DNA of 39,451 nucleotides. Origin: Caldilineaceae bacterium. GTDB lineage: Bacteria > Chloroflexota > Anaerolineae > Caldilineales > Caldilineaceae. The stretch's first letter is position 1. Every line of letters begins with the position of its first letter. Both the position numbers and the translations under genes were made by a program. Of the stretch, positions 30,070 to 38,179 are shown in pieces. Below the pieces are notes generated by a model. It saw nothing but the letters and a program-made list of their open reading frames with translations, made no database searches and was not told the DNA's origin. Location of the stretch: NCBI GenBank assembly GCA_020433455.1, contig JAGRCP010000022.1, forward strand, positions 1 through 39,451, read 5' to 3'.

Positions 30070-30939
30070 TTACACTTTCCCCGCCACGATCTCGGCAATT
30101 TCATCCGGGTGGCGGGCTACGTCGGCGCCCGCGGCCTTGAGCGCTGCCATCTTCTCCGCGGCCGTGCCTTCGCCGCCGGAAATGATCGCGCCCGCGTGGC
30201 CCATGCGTCGCCCCGGCGGCGCGGTCTGGCCCGCGATAAAGGCGGTGACCGGCTTGGTCATGTGATTGGCAATAAAATCGGCCGCCTTCTGCTCGTCGGT
30301 GCCGCCAATCTCGCCGATGAGCACCACTTGCTCCGTAGCGGGATCGTCTTCGAAGAGCTGAAGCACATCCAGAAAAGTCGTGCCGATGATGGGATCGCCG
30401 CCGATGCCCACCGCCGTGCTCTGACCGATGCCCCGGGCCGTAAGCGCATAGACTACCTCATACGTCAACGTGCCCGAGCGGGAGACGAGTCCCACGTTGC
30501 CCGGCGTGTGGATGTGGCCGGGCATGATGCCCACCTTGGCCTCGCCGGGGGTGATCAAGCCGGGGCAGTTGGGCCCGATGAGACGCGTCCCCAAGGTGTC
30601 CAGGTAGGCGCGCACCTTGACCATGTCCAGCGCCGGCACGCCTTCGGTGATGCAGATAACCAAGTCCACCCCCGCGTCCGCCGCTTCGATCACCGCATCG
30701 GGCGCAAAGCGGGCGGGCACATAGATGATGCTGGCATTGGCGCCCGTCGCTTCCACCGCTTCGGCCACCGTATCAAAGACGGGCGTGTTGCCCACGGCCC
30801 ATTCGCCGCCCTTGCCCGGCGTCACACCGGCAACCACATTGGTGCCGTATTCGATCATCTGCTCGGCATGGAAAGCGCCTTCCCGGCCGGTAATACCCTG
30901 GACAATCAGGCGCGTATCGTTGTCTACAAGAATGCTCAT
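30070..30939 (-). CDS. sucD: Succinyl-CoA ligase [ADP-forming] subunit alpha
   Basis: SucD (289 residues) binds CoA and carries the phosphorylated histidine in the TCA-cycle step from succinyl-CoA to succinate with ATP formation. The N-terminal CoA-binding Rossmann region includes [16 protein letters not shown] near residues 12-27, then the family block [20 protein letters not shown] near 118-137. The active-site His lies in [17 protein letters not shown] near 240. Length equals the family norm. It overlaps sucC by ATGA, so both subunits are made in equal amounts. Confidence 0.96.
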   Translation of the reverse strand: MSILVDNDTRLIVQGITGREGAFHAEQMIEYGTNVVAGVTPGKGGEWAVGNTPVFDTVAEAVEATGANASIIYVPARFAPDAVIEAADAGVDLVICITEGVPALDMVKVRAYLDTLGTRLIGPNCPGLITPGEAKVGIMPGHIHTPGNVGLVSRSGTLTYEVVYALTARGIGQSTAVGIGGDPIIGTTFLDVLQLFEDDPATEQVVLIGEIGGTDEQKAADFIANHMTKPVTAFIAGQTAPPGRRMGHAGAIISGGEGTAAEKMAALKAAGADVARHPDEIAEIVAGKV

Positions 30940-32078
30940 AGGGTCTCTCCTTTGGCCGCGGCCACGGCCTTTTGCGCCGCTTCGGCCAGGCTGGTGGCGG
31001 TGGGCAGATTGGCTTCGGCGATAATTCTGCGCCCTTCCTCCTCATTGGTGCCCACCAGGCGAATGACAAAGGGGACCTTCACATCCAGGGTGTCGATGGC
31101 TTCCAAAACGCCCCGGGCAACTTCATCGCAGCGGGTGATGCCGCCGAAGATGTTGATGAGCACGGCCTTGACCCGCTCATCCGAAAGAATGATGCGCAGC
31201 GCAGCCGCCACCCGGTCCGCCTTGGCGCCGCCGCCGATATCCAAAAAGTTGGCCGGCTCGCCGCCGTAAAATTTAACGATGTCCATGGTGGCCATGGCCA
31301 GCCCCGCACCGTTCACCATGCAGCCGATCTCGCCGTCCAGATGAATGTAGGTGAGGTCATTCTCCCGGGCCTCGATTTCCGACTCATCCTCCGCCGCGGT
31401 GTCCCGCATGGCTTCCAGATCGGGATGGCGGAAGAGTGCGCTGTCGTCCAGCCCGATCTTGCCGTCCACGGCCAGCAGCTCGCCGCTGCCGGTAATGACC
31501 AGAGGATTGATCTCGGCCAGAGATGCGTCGCTCTCCATATAGGCCTGGTAGAGACCCTTGGCGATCTTGATGAACTGCCGGGTGTATTCCTTGGGCAGGT
31601 TGATGCCCTCGGCCAGATAACGCGCCTGATAGTCGCGCAAACCCAGGTAAGGATGCACCGCGACCGTGATAATCTTTTCGGGCGTCTCCGCCGCGACCTG
31701 TTCGATCTCCACGCCGCCTTCACTGGAGGCCATAAGGACCACCCGCCGCTTGGCCCGATCCAGGACCGCGCCCAGGTAGATTTCGCTCTGGATGTCGGCC
31801 GCGGGGTCGATGAGGACCTGCTGCACCGTCAGCCCCTTGATGTCCATGCCCAGAATCTCCTCCGCCCGGGCATTGGCCTCTTCCGGCGTTCCGGCCAGCT
31901 TGATGCCGCCGGCCTTGCCCCGGCCGCCGACCAGGACCTGACTTTTGACCACGACGGGCCCGCCCAACTGCTCGGCAACGGCCTGGGCTTCCGCAGGCGT
32001 GGTCGCGACTTCGCCCTCAGGAATAGGAATTCCGTAGTGGGCGAATACGCGTTTGGATTGATACTCGTGTAAGTTCAA
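30936..32078 (-). CDS. sucC: Succinyl-CoA ligase [ADP-forming] subunit beta
   Basis: SucC (380 residues) provides the ATP-grasp nucleotide site and partners SucD in the TCA cycle. It begins [20 protein letters not shown], the usual family start, and shows [20 protein letters not shown] near residues 45-64 for nucleotide binding and [21 protein letters not shown] near 258-278 (split here). The C-terminal half has [18 protein letters not shown], the CoA-ligase beta-like region. The ribosome site AAGGAGAAGCCC precedes the start. A TTGGGC-N18-TATAAT promoter candidate lies about 260 nt upstream. Confidence 0.96.
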   Translation of the reverse strand: MNLHEYQSKRVFAHYGIPIPEGEVATTPAEAQAVAEQLGGPVVVKSQVLVGGRGKAGGIKLAGTPEEANARAEEILGMDIKGLTVQQVLIDPAADIQSEIYLGAVLDRAKRRVVLMASSEGGVEIEQVAAETPEKIITVAVHPYLGLRDYQARYLAEGINLPKEYTRQFIKIAKGLYQAYMESDASLAEINPLVITGSGELLAVDGKIGLDDSALFRHPDLEAMRDTAAEDESEIEARENDLTYIHLDGEIGCMVNGAGLAMATMDIVKFYGGEPANFLDIGGGAKADRVAAALRIILSDERVKAVLINIFGGITRCDEVARGVLEAIDTLDVKVPFVIRLVGTNEEEGRRIIAEANLPTATSLAEAAQKAVAAAKGETL

Positions 32079-32340
32079 TGGGCTTCTCCTTCCCAGCGAG
32101 TGTTGATAGATTGTGGTTATTCAGCGCCTGACAGACGGAACGCGGGCGCAGCAGAATTCGACGGATTCAGCCTGCTTCAAGCGGAACAATCAGGATCCAT
32201 GTCCCGAATCATTCGGCTGAATTCACGGCGAAGTTCGCCCGCCCTACGCTCTATCCATGGCTTGGTCTGGTATCGATTTGGTTGAAGGCGGACGGCACGC
32301 GGACGGCATACTGGCCTCGCCTCAAGTGGAGTATGGGGTC

Positions 32341-32370
32341 ATTATAGTCTCGCCGCGCGACAAAGCCCAA
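32341..32370 (-). promoter_or_regulatory. Putative sucCD promoter
   Basis: On the minus strand, TTGGGC (32365-32370) and a perfect TATAAT (32341-32346) are 18 nt apart. The long leader (32079-32340) holds an imperfect inverted repeat (GGATTCAGCC at 32163, GGCTGAATTC at 32215) and the GGCGAAGTTC word; no gene is seen in this gap. Confidence 0.5.
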
Positions 32371-32411
32371 ATTTTTGGCGCGGAATCAGGCAAGAGACGA
32401 GGATGGCTCGC

Positions 32412-32459
32412 AAAACAGAAAGCGGCAGAAACGCCTGACTGCAACGTTCCTGCCGCTTT
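32412..32459 (-). terminator. Terminator of the second GlsB-like gene
   Basis: On the minus strand, AAAGCGGCAGGAACG pairs with CGTTTCTGCCGCTTT (one mismatch) around an 11-nt loop, followed by CTGTTTT, about 32 nt past the stop codon. Confidence 0.85.
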
Positions 32460-32491
32460 GATCCGATATTTGGTTTCGTCGTGCTGTTAGT

Positions 32492-32752
32492 CTAGCGCTT
32501 GAAAAGGCCGGCAATGAACAGGATCACGACGGCGCCGATCACCGCGGCGATGATGCTGGCGATAATGCCGCCGAATCCAACGCCGATCATCCCGATGCCG
32601 AGCAAGGAGAGCAGCCAGTTGCCGACAATACCGCCGATAATGCCGATGATGATATTGCCGAGCAGACCAAAGCCGCCGCCGCGCATGAGATTGCCTGCCA
32701 ACCACCCTGCCACTGCGCCGATCGCTAATGAAATAATCCAACCCCAGATCAT
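32492..32752 (-). CDS. GlsB/YeaQ/YmgE-type small membrane protein, second copy
   Basis: This 86-residue protein is a paralogue of the one at 15469-15717: both contain IGAVAGW-A/L-AG-Q/N-MRGGGFGL, then a long hydrophobic segment ending IAGLFKR here. Three membrane helices are predicted. The ATG at 32752 follows GGAGAAAGC; 14 more open upstream codons are probably leader. It has its own consensus promoter and terminator and is therefore a single-gene unit, as is the other copy. Stress-related expression is known for the family, but no function is established. Confidence 0.88.
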   Translation of the reverse strand: MIWGWIISLAIGAVAGWLAGNLMRGGGFGLLGNIIIGIIGGIVGNWLLSLLGIGMIGVGFGGIIASIIAAVIGAVVILFIAGLFKR

Positions 32753-32849
32753 TTTGCTTTCTCCTGACTTTGCGATGTGGCCGCACCTGTTCACAGATGT
32801 GGCGAGTTTAACGAGTTGCCGACAAAGAGAACCGCGATAAAACCATTAC

Positions 32850-32878
32850 ATAGTACACCTGCGCCCCCTGTGTGTCAA
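32850..32878 (-). promoter_or_regulatory. Promoter of the second GlsB-like gene
   Basis: On the minus strand, a perfect TTGACA (32873-32878) and TACTAT (32850-32855) are exactly 17 nt apart, about 90 nt upstream of the start codon. Confidence 0.82.
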
Positions 32879-32990
32879 TCGGGGAAAAGAGGCGGGTGGC
32901 AGGTGGCGGGGTGGTTGTTGTAGGGCGCCTGCCCGCCTGTTCGTCACCGGACGGGATGGGGGACGGCAAGGCGGGAATGTTGCGGGCAGG

Positions 32991-33019
32991 TAGAGACGTT
33001 GCAATGCAACGTCTCTACC
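32991..33019. repeat. Perfect 29-bp palindrome (GTAGAGACGTTGCA arms)
   Basis: The arm GTAGAGACGTTGCA, one base, and the exact complement of the arm form a long hairpin. I recall very similar GTAGAGACGTTGCA palindromes as dispersed repeats in cyanobacterial and Chloroflexota genomes. It borders a decayed, transposase-like fragment. Confidence 0.85.
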
Positions 33020-33324
33020 GGTTCGATCCGGGACGGTACGGATTATCGCGACGCCGACCCGGTCCATGCCGGCTACGCCTACAACCAGCGCGCCGCCATC
33101 GCCTATACCCACACCGACACATTCAAGGAGGAGATGAAGGCGCGCGCCTTGAACGCATTATCGCCGCGCTGGTGCGCTACAACGGTGTGCGTCAGGCCGA
33201 AGGCTATGGGTTGGAGTGCGTCGATTACCAGGCCAAGATGGCGGCCATAGCCTACAACCTGAAGCGCTGGGCAGCCATGCAGCGTGTGGAAGAACGGGCA
33301 CAAAAGGTGAAACGCAGCGCATAG
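33020..33324 (+). pseudogene. Decayed transposase-like fragment
   Basis: Two overlapping plus-strand frames together read like the C-terminal end of a DDE transposase. One gives YRDADPVHAGYAYNQRAAIAY, and after a shift near 33150 the other gives RIIAALVRYNGVRQAEGYG and CVDYQAKMAAIAYNLKRW. The last part resembles the GLE...Q...A.NLKR ending of several transposase families. There is no start, catalytic core or inverted ends, and a frameshift is needed, so it is a remnant. The remainder of 32879-33471 shows only the palindrome at 32991 and a small GCCGAAA/TTTCGGC hairpin near 33452-33469. Confidence 0.45.
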
Positions 33325-33471
33325 CGTTCTGCGTGCGTTGAAAAAAGACGGCGATGTGGCGACGTAGCCATGTGGCGGGCCCAGTCAGCTTTCGCCTGCC
33401 CTGAATTGGCTTGAGACCCCTGTTTTCCGCTCCCCACGCACCGATTCAGCCGCCGAAACCTCTTTCGGCGC

Positions 33472-33498
33472 AAAAAAACGGCCGCCTTGCGGCGACCG
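33472..33498 (-). terminator. Terminator just beyond the CRISPR array
   Basis: On the minus strand, CGGTCGCC and GGCGGCCG arms around GCAA are followed by seven T. It lies 21 nt past the last, degenerate repeat, as expected for an array transcribed on the minus strand. Confidence 0.75.
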
Positions 33499-33518
33499 CT
33501 CTCCTATCCCTTTTTAAT

Positions 33519-34623
33519 GAAATGCTCTCCCGACGGGCATTAATGGAATTGCTACAGGGCTGCCCGCTTCGGGCTTGCCCTGCCAAAATCCTGCGTTTCA
33601 GTACCCCGAAGGGCATTAATGGAATTGCTACGGCAGGCAGTTTACGACCGGCCTATCTCGCATCTGCACGAGTTTCAGTACCCCGAAGGGCATTAATGGA
33701 ATTGCTACTGACATGCAAGAAGCGCAGTTCTCATACAACTGGAGTTTCAGTACCCCGAAGGGCATTAATGGAATTGCTACTAAGTTATTTGAGCTTTGTG
33801 AGGGATTGTCGGAGGAAGAGAGTTTCAGTACCCCGAAGGACATTAATGGAATTGCTACACAATGGTTTAGGAATAAATCAGTGTCAAGACCTCAGGTTTC
33901 AGTACCCCGAAGGGCATTAATGGAATTGCTACCCGCCCGCATTGCAGACGCCTTGGTGGAAATGTAATGGCGTTTCAGTACCCCGAAGGGCATTAATGGA
34001 ATTGCTACCGGGCGGCTAGCCGACTGGAGTGCGACAGCCCAATGGATGGTAGTGTTTCAGTACCCCGAAGGGCATTAATGGAATTGCTACCCAAAACCAA
34101 GATCGTTTTTACGCCGAGCACATAAACGTTTCAGTACCCCGAAGGGCATTAATGGAATTGCTACGCCGTAGAGATCCCGTTCTAATGGAACGGCAAAGCG
34201 TGTTTCAGTACCCCGAAGGGCATTAATGGAATTGCTACAAATAATGAGCAAGGAGGAAATACTGGATCAATGGGGGTTTCAGTACCCCGAAGGGCATTAA
34301 TGGAATTGCTACGCGATATTGATATCGCCGTAAGCGAATAGTTATATATGTTTCAGTACCCCGAAGGGCATTAATGGAATTGCTACCCAGGGTGAAGACT
34401 GGGATGATCTATCGCGGTGGGTAGTGTTTCAGTACCCCGAAGGGCATTAATGGAATTGCTACTAATTTGCGGTCGCGCGAACGCAACCGCCGCGGCGGTG
34501 GAGCAGCGTTTCAGTACCCCGAAGGGCATTAATGGAATTGCTACAGCAAGCAGCGGAATCCGGAAGGCCGCAGCGTTGAAGGGCATGTTTCAGTACCCCG
34601 AAGGGCATTAATGGAATTGCTAC
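33519..34623 (-). CRISPR. CRISPR array, 15 repeats of 37 nt, 14 spacers
   Basis: The plus-strand repeat is GTTTCAGTACCCCGAAGGGC followed by ATTAATGGAATTGCTAC. Repeats start at 33519 (degenerate), 33595, 33672, 33744, 33822, 33896, 33972, 34054, 34128, 34202, 34276, 34350, 34426, 34508 and 34587. Spacers are 35-45 nt. The repeat at 33822 has one G-to-A change at position 19; the repeat at 33519 has lost its first half. Read on the minus strand the repeat ends ACTGAAAC, like the 8-nt crRNA 5' handle (ATTGAAAC type) made by Cas6, and has a CCC-TTC-GGG mini-stem. The degenerate end at left, the terminator beyond it and the cas genes at right all place the leader at 34624 and transcription on the minus strand. 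Confidence 0.97.
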
Positions 34624-34710
34624 CCCCGCCTTTTTGACCCCCAAACTGACAAACAGGACATGAAACTGACGATTTGGGTCATTTCTTCTTGTTTTCATGG
34701 GGATGTCTCC

Positions 34711-34739
34711 ATTTTAAACCAATTCGACTGACTCGTCCA
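34711..34739 (-). promoter_or_regulatory. Putative CRISPR leader promoter
   Basis: On the minus strand, TGGACG (34734-34739) and TAAAAT (34711-34716) are 17 nt apart, about 80 nt before the first repeat. The leader 34624-34710 contains two GTCAGTTT direct repeats and ends with a G-rich stretch. From 34740 to 35005 I see no gene, only scattered short hairpins. Confidence 0.5.
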
Positions 34740-35005
34740 GTGCAAAAAACGGGGGGTCAGTCGTTTTTTATCCTTGCCCGCGGGCGGTCCTGACATGCCG
34801 CTCTCATCTCTGTCCCTTGCGGCTGACGGCAGACCGCCAGCGATCAAGTGACCGGTCGTTCGGAACTCCGTAGCGGGCGGCCGGGCTTGACTATCCCTCT
34901 GCGGAGGGGAAAAATTACCCCAAATTGCTCCAAACAGGGCCAAAAATTCGACCGACTCGGCCTGCAGGCCACTTTAAACGTTGGTCGAATTGGACAGATT
35001 CCGCT

Positions 35006-35293
35006 CTACACCACCCAACTTGTCTCTTCCTGCACCGGCTCCTTCCCGGCGCGGGTCGTCTCAATCTTACCCTGGCAAGCGGCGCAGAGAAAATAATAAC
35101 GCACATGGTCCAGACGCGGCTTGATGATCCGCGCCACCGCGGCCTGCATCCGCGCCAGTTGTCTGTCGTCCAGCAGACATTCAAAGACGCTGTACTGGAC
35201 CGGCGTTCCGTAATCCTTGAGCCGGTTATGCAGCCTGGTGCGCCGCCGATTGTTGGGAATGTCATAGGCGACCACGACAAAGCGTTGCGTCAT
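35006..35293 (-). CDS. cas2: CRISPR-associated endonuclease Cas2
   Basis: This 95-residue protein has the Cas2 ferredoxin-like pattern: RFVVVAYDIPNNRRRTRLHNRL at the start (about residues 4-25, with the conserved Asp11), GTPVQYSVFECLLDD in the middle, and the arginine-rich IKPRLDHVRYYFLC segment. Cas2 dimers bridge Cas1 dimers during spacer integration. The ATG at 35293 follows GAGGAAAGAAGC; 17 extra open codons upstream run into a REP-like hairpin. It is the gene closest to the array leader and the last of the cas operon; the 123-nt gap after cas1 holds two hairpins. Confidence 0.95.
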   Translation of the reverse strand: MTQRFVVVAYDIPNNRRRTRLHNRLKDYGTPVQYSVFECLLDDRQLARMQAAVARIIKPRLDHVRYYFLCAACQGKIETTRAGKEPVQEETSWVV

Positions 35294-35322
35294 GTTGATT
35301 GCTTCTTTCCTCTTATTCTGTA

Positions 35323-35342
35323 GGTCGGGTCTCCGGCCCGAC
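35323..35342. repeat. REP-like element, copy A
   Basis: The 20-nt sequence GGTCGGGTCTCCGGCCCGAC recurs exactly, in inverted orientation, at 38180-38199; similarity extends about 15 nt further (AAAGTGCGGATA against GAAGGTCGGATA). It is itself a near-palindrome. Confidence 0.8.
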
Positions 35343-35396
35343 AAAGTGCGGATAGGCAGCGGACCGGTTTGAAATGCCGACCCTGGTCAACAACCC

Positions 35397-35420
35397 ATGT
35401 CGGGCAAGGATGCCCGACAT
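35397..35420. repeat. Perfect hairpin between cas1 and cas2
   Basis: ATGTCGGGCA and TGCCCGACAT enclose AGGA. It lies directly beyond the cas1 stop. There is no T-run; it may be a transcript-processing or stabilising hairpin of the same GTCGGGC family. Confidence 0.75.
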
Positions 35421-35424
35421 GCAA

Positions 35425-36417
35425 TCATCGCGTCAAATAGGGCATATAAACGCCGCCGCCTTCGATGATTTTGCGCACTTTACGCGCCTGCACTTCCAGA
35501 ATCTTCTGGTAGCTCAGACGTCGGCCCACTTCCTTGACCTTCACCTCCCGTTGCAAGGTGTCGGCATAAGCATTGAAAAAACGCTTCAGGCCGGGGCCGC
35601 GCAGGTAAACGCCGCCATTGGGGCCGGGGCGGAAATCATCCGGTTGAAAACGCCCGCGGCTGATCAGGCTGTAGACCAACGAATCCACAATCACGCTGCG
35701 AAACTCTTCCATCAGATCCAGCGCCAGGGCAGGGCGACCATATTTGTTGGTGTGAAAAAAACCGACGTAGGGATCCAGCCCCACTACTTCGCACGCGGCC
35801 GCTACATTTTCCGCCAACAGGGTATAGCCCAGGCTGAGCAATGCATTGACCGGGTCCGTGGGCGGGCGGCGTGTTCGCCTGGGAAAGCGCCATTCCGGAT
35901 CCAGCGCCCGGCGCAGAACCCCGAAATAGGCCCGACTTGCCGCGCCCTCCAGCCCCCGCAGCCGATCCGGGTCAGCCGCATCGGGCAGCGCCTTCAACGT
36001 ATCGTTCATGCGCGTAAAGCAGATATCAGCCTTCATATCCTGGTTGCGTGCCAGACGGCGGGCATAGGTGCGCGCGTTGGTGATCTTGCCCCGCACCAAC
36101 TCCCTGCTCAGCGCCAGACAGAACGCTCCGTCGCCCGCACACGCGATCTGCTGAATGCGCAGCGGCAGATTTTTAGGCGCAGGCGGCATCAATCGCCCCC
36201 GCAGTTTCCCCCACCGATTCAGCAGCGACAGGGTCACGCCCTTGTCCAGCAGTTCGTGAAGCAGCGGTGTCGTCACCCCGACTCGCCCCACCAGCACCAC
36301 CTGATCGACGCGGGCAAAGGGTACGGCCAGAAGCGGCGCATCCTCCTTGACCACCAGAATACGGCCATATTCTTTTTCCAGGCGTGCGCCCTGCTCAGTT
36401 ACATAAAGAGTCGGCAT
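35425..36417 (-). CDS. cas1: CRISPR-associated endonuclease/integrase Cas1
   Basis: Cas1 (330 residues from this ATG) integrates new spacers. It starts with the typical PTLYVTEQGARLEKEYGRI and has the N-terminal beta domain, then the alpha-helical catalytic domain. Likely metal ligands are E157 in RGLEGAASRAYF, H222 in FFHTNKYGRPALAL and E237/E238 in DLMEEFRS. The C-terminal region has KRFFNAYADTLQREV and the QARKVRKIIEGGGVYMPY tail. I prefer the ATG at 36417, although a GTG at 36426 overlaps the RT stop codon and gives three more residues. It is separated by 5 nt from the RT gene, which makes RT and Cas1 translationally linked without being fused. Confidence 0.95.
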   Translation of the reverse strand: MPTLYVTEQGARLEKEYGRILVVKEDAPLLAVPFARVDQVVLVGRVGVTTPLLHELLDKGVTLSLLNRWGKLRGRLMPPAPKNLPLRIQQIACAGDGAFCLALSRELVRGKITNARTYARRLARNQDMKADICFTRMNDTLKALPDAADPDRLRGLEGAASRAYFGVLRRALDPEWRFPRRTRRPPTDPVNALLSLGYTLLAENVAAACEVVGLDPYVGFFHTNKYGRPALALDLMEEFRSVIVDSLVYSLISRGRFQPDDFRPGPNGGVYLRGPGLKRFFNAYADTLQREVKVKEVGRRLSYQKILEVQARKVRKIIEGGGVYMPYLTR

Positions 36418-36422
36418 CCAAA

Positions 36423-37400
36423 TCACTCATACCCGTCGGGCGTATAGCGCCAGAGCCAACCGGGCGTCGCCCCTTCCACGGTGAAGCGCTTCTCCTGCCA
36501 CACAAAGCTGTAGTCGGTTGCCGTCAGATGAATGCCCAGAAAGTCGAACCCTTCTTCAAAAGAGGTGACACAGGTTTTGGCGGGTTCATAGGTCAGCTTG
36601 AGCTGGTCCAGCCGCTGCTCCACAAGACGATACGCCCGCTGCGCTTCGTCCGGGCTTGCGCAGCAGACGATGAAATCATCGGCATAGCGCACAATCGCCC
36701 AGCGCCCCCGCACCATGGTTTTGTCCAGGCGATGGAGAAAAACGTTACAGAGCAGCGGTGCGATGGGCATTCCCTGGGCCAGCCCCCGATTGGGGTTGCG
36801 ACGAATTGTCCCTGCATCGATCCAAAGGTCAAGCAACTTGCGCGCGTCCGGATCCGGGACATCTTTTTCCAAAAATGTGCGCAGCAACTCATGGTCAACG
36901 CTGTCGAAACAGTTATCGATATCCGCGTCCAGCACCCACATCAACCCCTGGTCGCGAAAGCGCAGGATGGCGCGCAACGCGCCGTGGAGGCTGCGCCCCG
37001 GACGATAGCCGTAGCTGCATGCGTAAAAACGTCGCTCGAAGTGATCATCCAGCACATTGAGCACGGCCCGCTGGGCCACCCGATCCCCGATATTGGCGAT
37101 GCGCAAGAGTCGTTGTCCGCCGCCCCGTTTGGGAACGGCGACCCTGCGCAGACGACCGGGGCGGTAGGTTTGGGTCCGGAGTTGATTTTGAAGCCGTTGC
37201 AGATTCGTCTCCCAGTTGCGGGCAAAGCGTCGCACGCTTACCCTGTCCGGCCCGGGCGCGCCCTGGTTGCCGGCTACCCGTTCCCATGCGTCGCAGAGAT
37301 TGGGCCAGGCGAGGATCGCGTCAAGCACGGCGCGGCTCCTGCGTTGCGGGGGAATCTCCATCATCGGCCTCATCATGACCCGATTCGTCGGTGGGCTCAT
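36423..37400 (-). CDS. CRISPR-associated reverse transcriptase
   Basis: This 325-residue protein has a complete reverse transcriptase core of the group II intron-like class. Motifs in order: RLLRIANIGDRVAQRAVL (RT1/2), YGYRPGRSLHGAL, catalytic motif A WVLDADIDNCFD (D160), the QG motif in GLAQGMPIAPLLCNVFL, catalytic YADD at 239-242, and FDFLGIHL. There is no maturase (X), DNA-binding or endonuclease domain, so it is not a mobile intron ORF. It sits in the cas operon directly before cas1 and most likely supports spacer acquisition from RNA. Its beginning overlaps the CARF gene by 80 nt; starts at 37364 or 37361 (MMEIPPQ) are alternatives. Confidence 0.92.
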   Translation of the reverse strand: MSPPTNRVMMRPMMEIPPQRRSRAVLDAILAWPNLCDAWERVAGNQGAPGPDRVSVRRFARNWETNLQRLQNQLRTQTYRPGRLRRVAVPKRGGGQRLLRIANIGDRVAQRAVLNVLDDHFERRFYACSYGYRPGRSLHGALRAILRFRDQGLMWVLDADIDNCFDSVDHELLRTFLEKDVPDPDARKLLDLWIDAGTIRRNPNRGLAQGMPIAPLLCNVFLHRLDKTMVRGRWAIVRYADDFIVCCASPDEAQRAYRLVEQRLDQLKLTYEPAKTCVTSFEEGFDFLGIHLTATDYSFVWQEKRFTVEGATPGWLWRYTPDGYE

Positions 37401-38082
37401 CCTCTGTTTCCGGAATCACCGCATCGAGCAGAATGGGGTCCAGCGGCGTCGGGCGATTCAGTTCTCTGTTATAGACCGCGGGCGTCATCTGCAGGGCGAT
37501 GCCGGGCCAGGCGCGGCAACCTTGTTCCGCGCCGATGCTCATGGCCGTAGTGCCGCCCGTCACGTCGCAGGCGAGGTCATTGGGCGCGAGGTCGAAAATT
37601 CCGGCATGGCTTACGGCCCGCGCCACCGCGTTGGCCGCTTCTTCCGGACGATAGGGATTGTGGATGAATTCCTCTGACGAGACGGCTCGTCCCCACCAGT
37701 GAGCAGGCAACGAGTTCAGCGAGGATTTGCTCTGTTCCGTCACCACAAACCAGATGAAGTCCAGCGTGTCGCGATGGGGCTTCACGGCCATGCGCGCAGT
37801 CTCCTCCCGGCCGAAGAGAAGGATCAGTCCCCGGCGAGGCGGCGGCGCGGTCCCCGCAACCGCGTGGTCCTGGATTCGACGCCCGCGTAAGAGCAAGAGA
37901 AGAAGTTGATAGAGAAGAACCGTTACGACCACCGTCAGAAAGATACCAACAAGCCAAAGCGAGCCCCCGGGACGATCGGCGAATTGGTTCAGCACCCGCT
38001 CCACAAACCAGGAGATTACAATGCCGAAGAGAAGCACGACAATGGGGTTATATTTGAGTTGCAGATAGATGGAACGAAGCAT
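37321..38082 (-). CDS. Two-helix membrane CARF-domain protein, probable cyclic-oligoadenylate effector
   Basis: This 253-residue protein joins two predicted membrane helices (about 11-30, NPIVVLLFGIVISWFVERVL, and 42-66, LWLVGIFLTVVVTVLLYQLL) to a cytosolic CARF-like domain (about 84-208) and an acidic tail (224-250). The CARF assignment rests on the Rossmann pattern GLILLFGREETARM at 85-98, LDFIWFVVTEQS at 107-118, and the diagnostic loop ACDVTGGTTAMSIGA at 171-185. CARF domains bind cyclic oligoadenylate made by type III Cas10. Membrane CARF proteins such as Cam1 depolarise the membrane. The start at 38082 is fixed by GGAGGTGA upstream; an ATG at 38097 lies ahead of that site. It lies in the cas operon and overlaps the RT gene. 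Confidence 0.78.
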   Translation of the reverse strand: MLRSIYLQLKYNPIVVLLFGIVISWFVERVLNQFADRPGGSLWLVGIFLTVVVTVLLYQLLLLLLRGRRIQDHAVAGTAPPPRRGLILLFGREETARMAVKPHRDTLDFIWFVVTEQSKSSLNSLPAHWWGRAVSSEEFIHNPYRPEEAANAVARAVSHAGIFDLAPNDLACDVTGGTTAMSIGAEQGCRAWPGIALQMTPAVYNRELNRPTPLDPILLDAVIPETEDEPTDESGHDEADDGDSPATQEPRRA

Positions 38083-38179
38083 TGGGGTCACCTCCATTTA
38101 TAGATCGGGTATCCCTGCCCGACCTGGTTCGCTGATCACGAATCGGCGCTTCAAGCCGACGCTCGCGTATCCGACCTTC

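Noticed and set aside
33452..33469. GCCGAAA-CCTC-TTTCGGC hairpin as terminator
   Set aside because: The A-run follows it on the plus strand and no T-run follows on either side, so it does not fit an intrinsic terminator; the adjacent hairpin at 33472 does.
33411..33967. Plus-strand frames running through the CRISPR repeats
   Set aside because: They are translations of repeat units (repeating Arg-Arg-Ala-Leu-Met-Glu-Leu-Leu), not a gene.
34462..34698. Minus-strand frame starting in the leader (ATGAAAACAAGAAG) and running into repeats
   Set aside because: Most of its length is repeat and spacer sequence; there is no convincing ribosome site, and it lies within the crRNA precursor.
34695..34943. 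Minus-strand 82-codon frame between cas2 and the array
   Set aside because: No ribosome site, no domain and an arginine/proline-rich composition; it overlaps the predicted leader promoter.
36423..37400. Possibility that the RT is a group II intron ORF or retron
   Set aside because: No maturase, HNH or intron RNA boundary is seen and no msr/msd-like region; the gene is tightly packed between CARF and cas1 genes.
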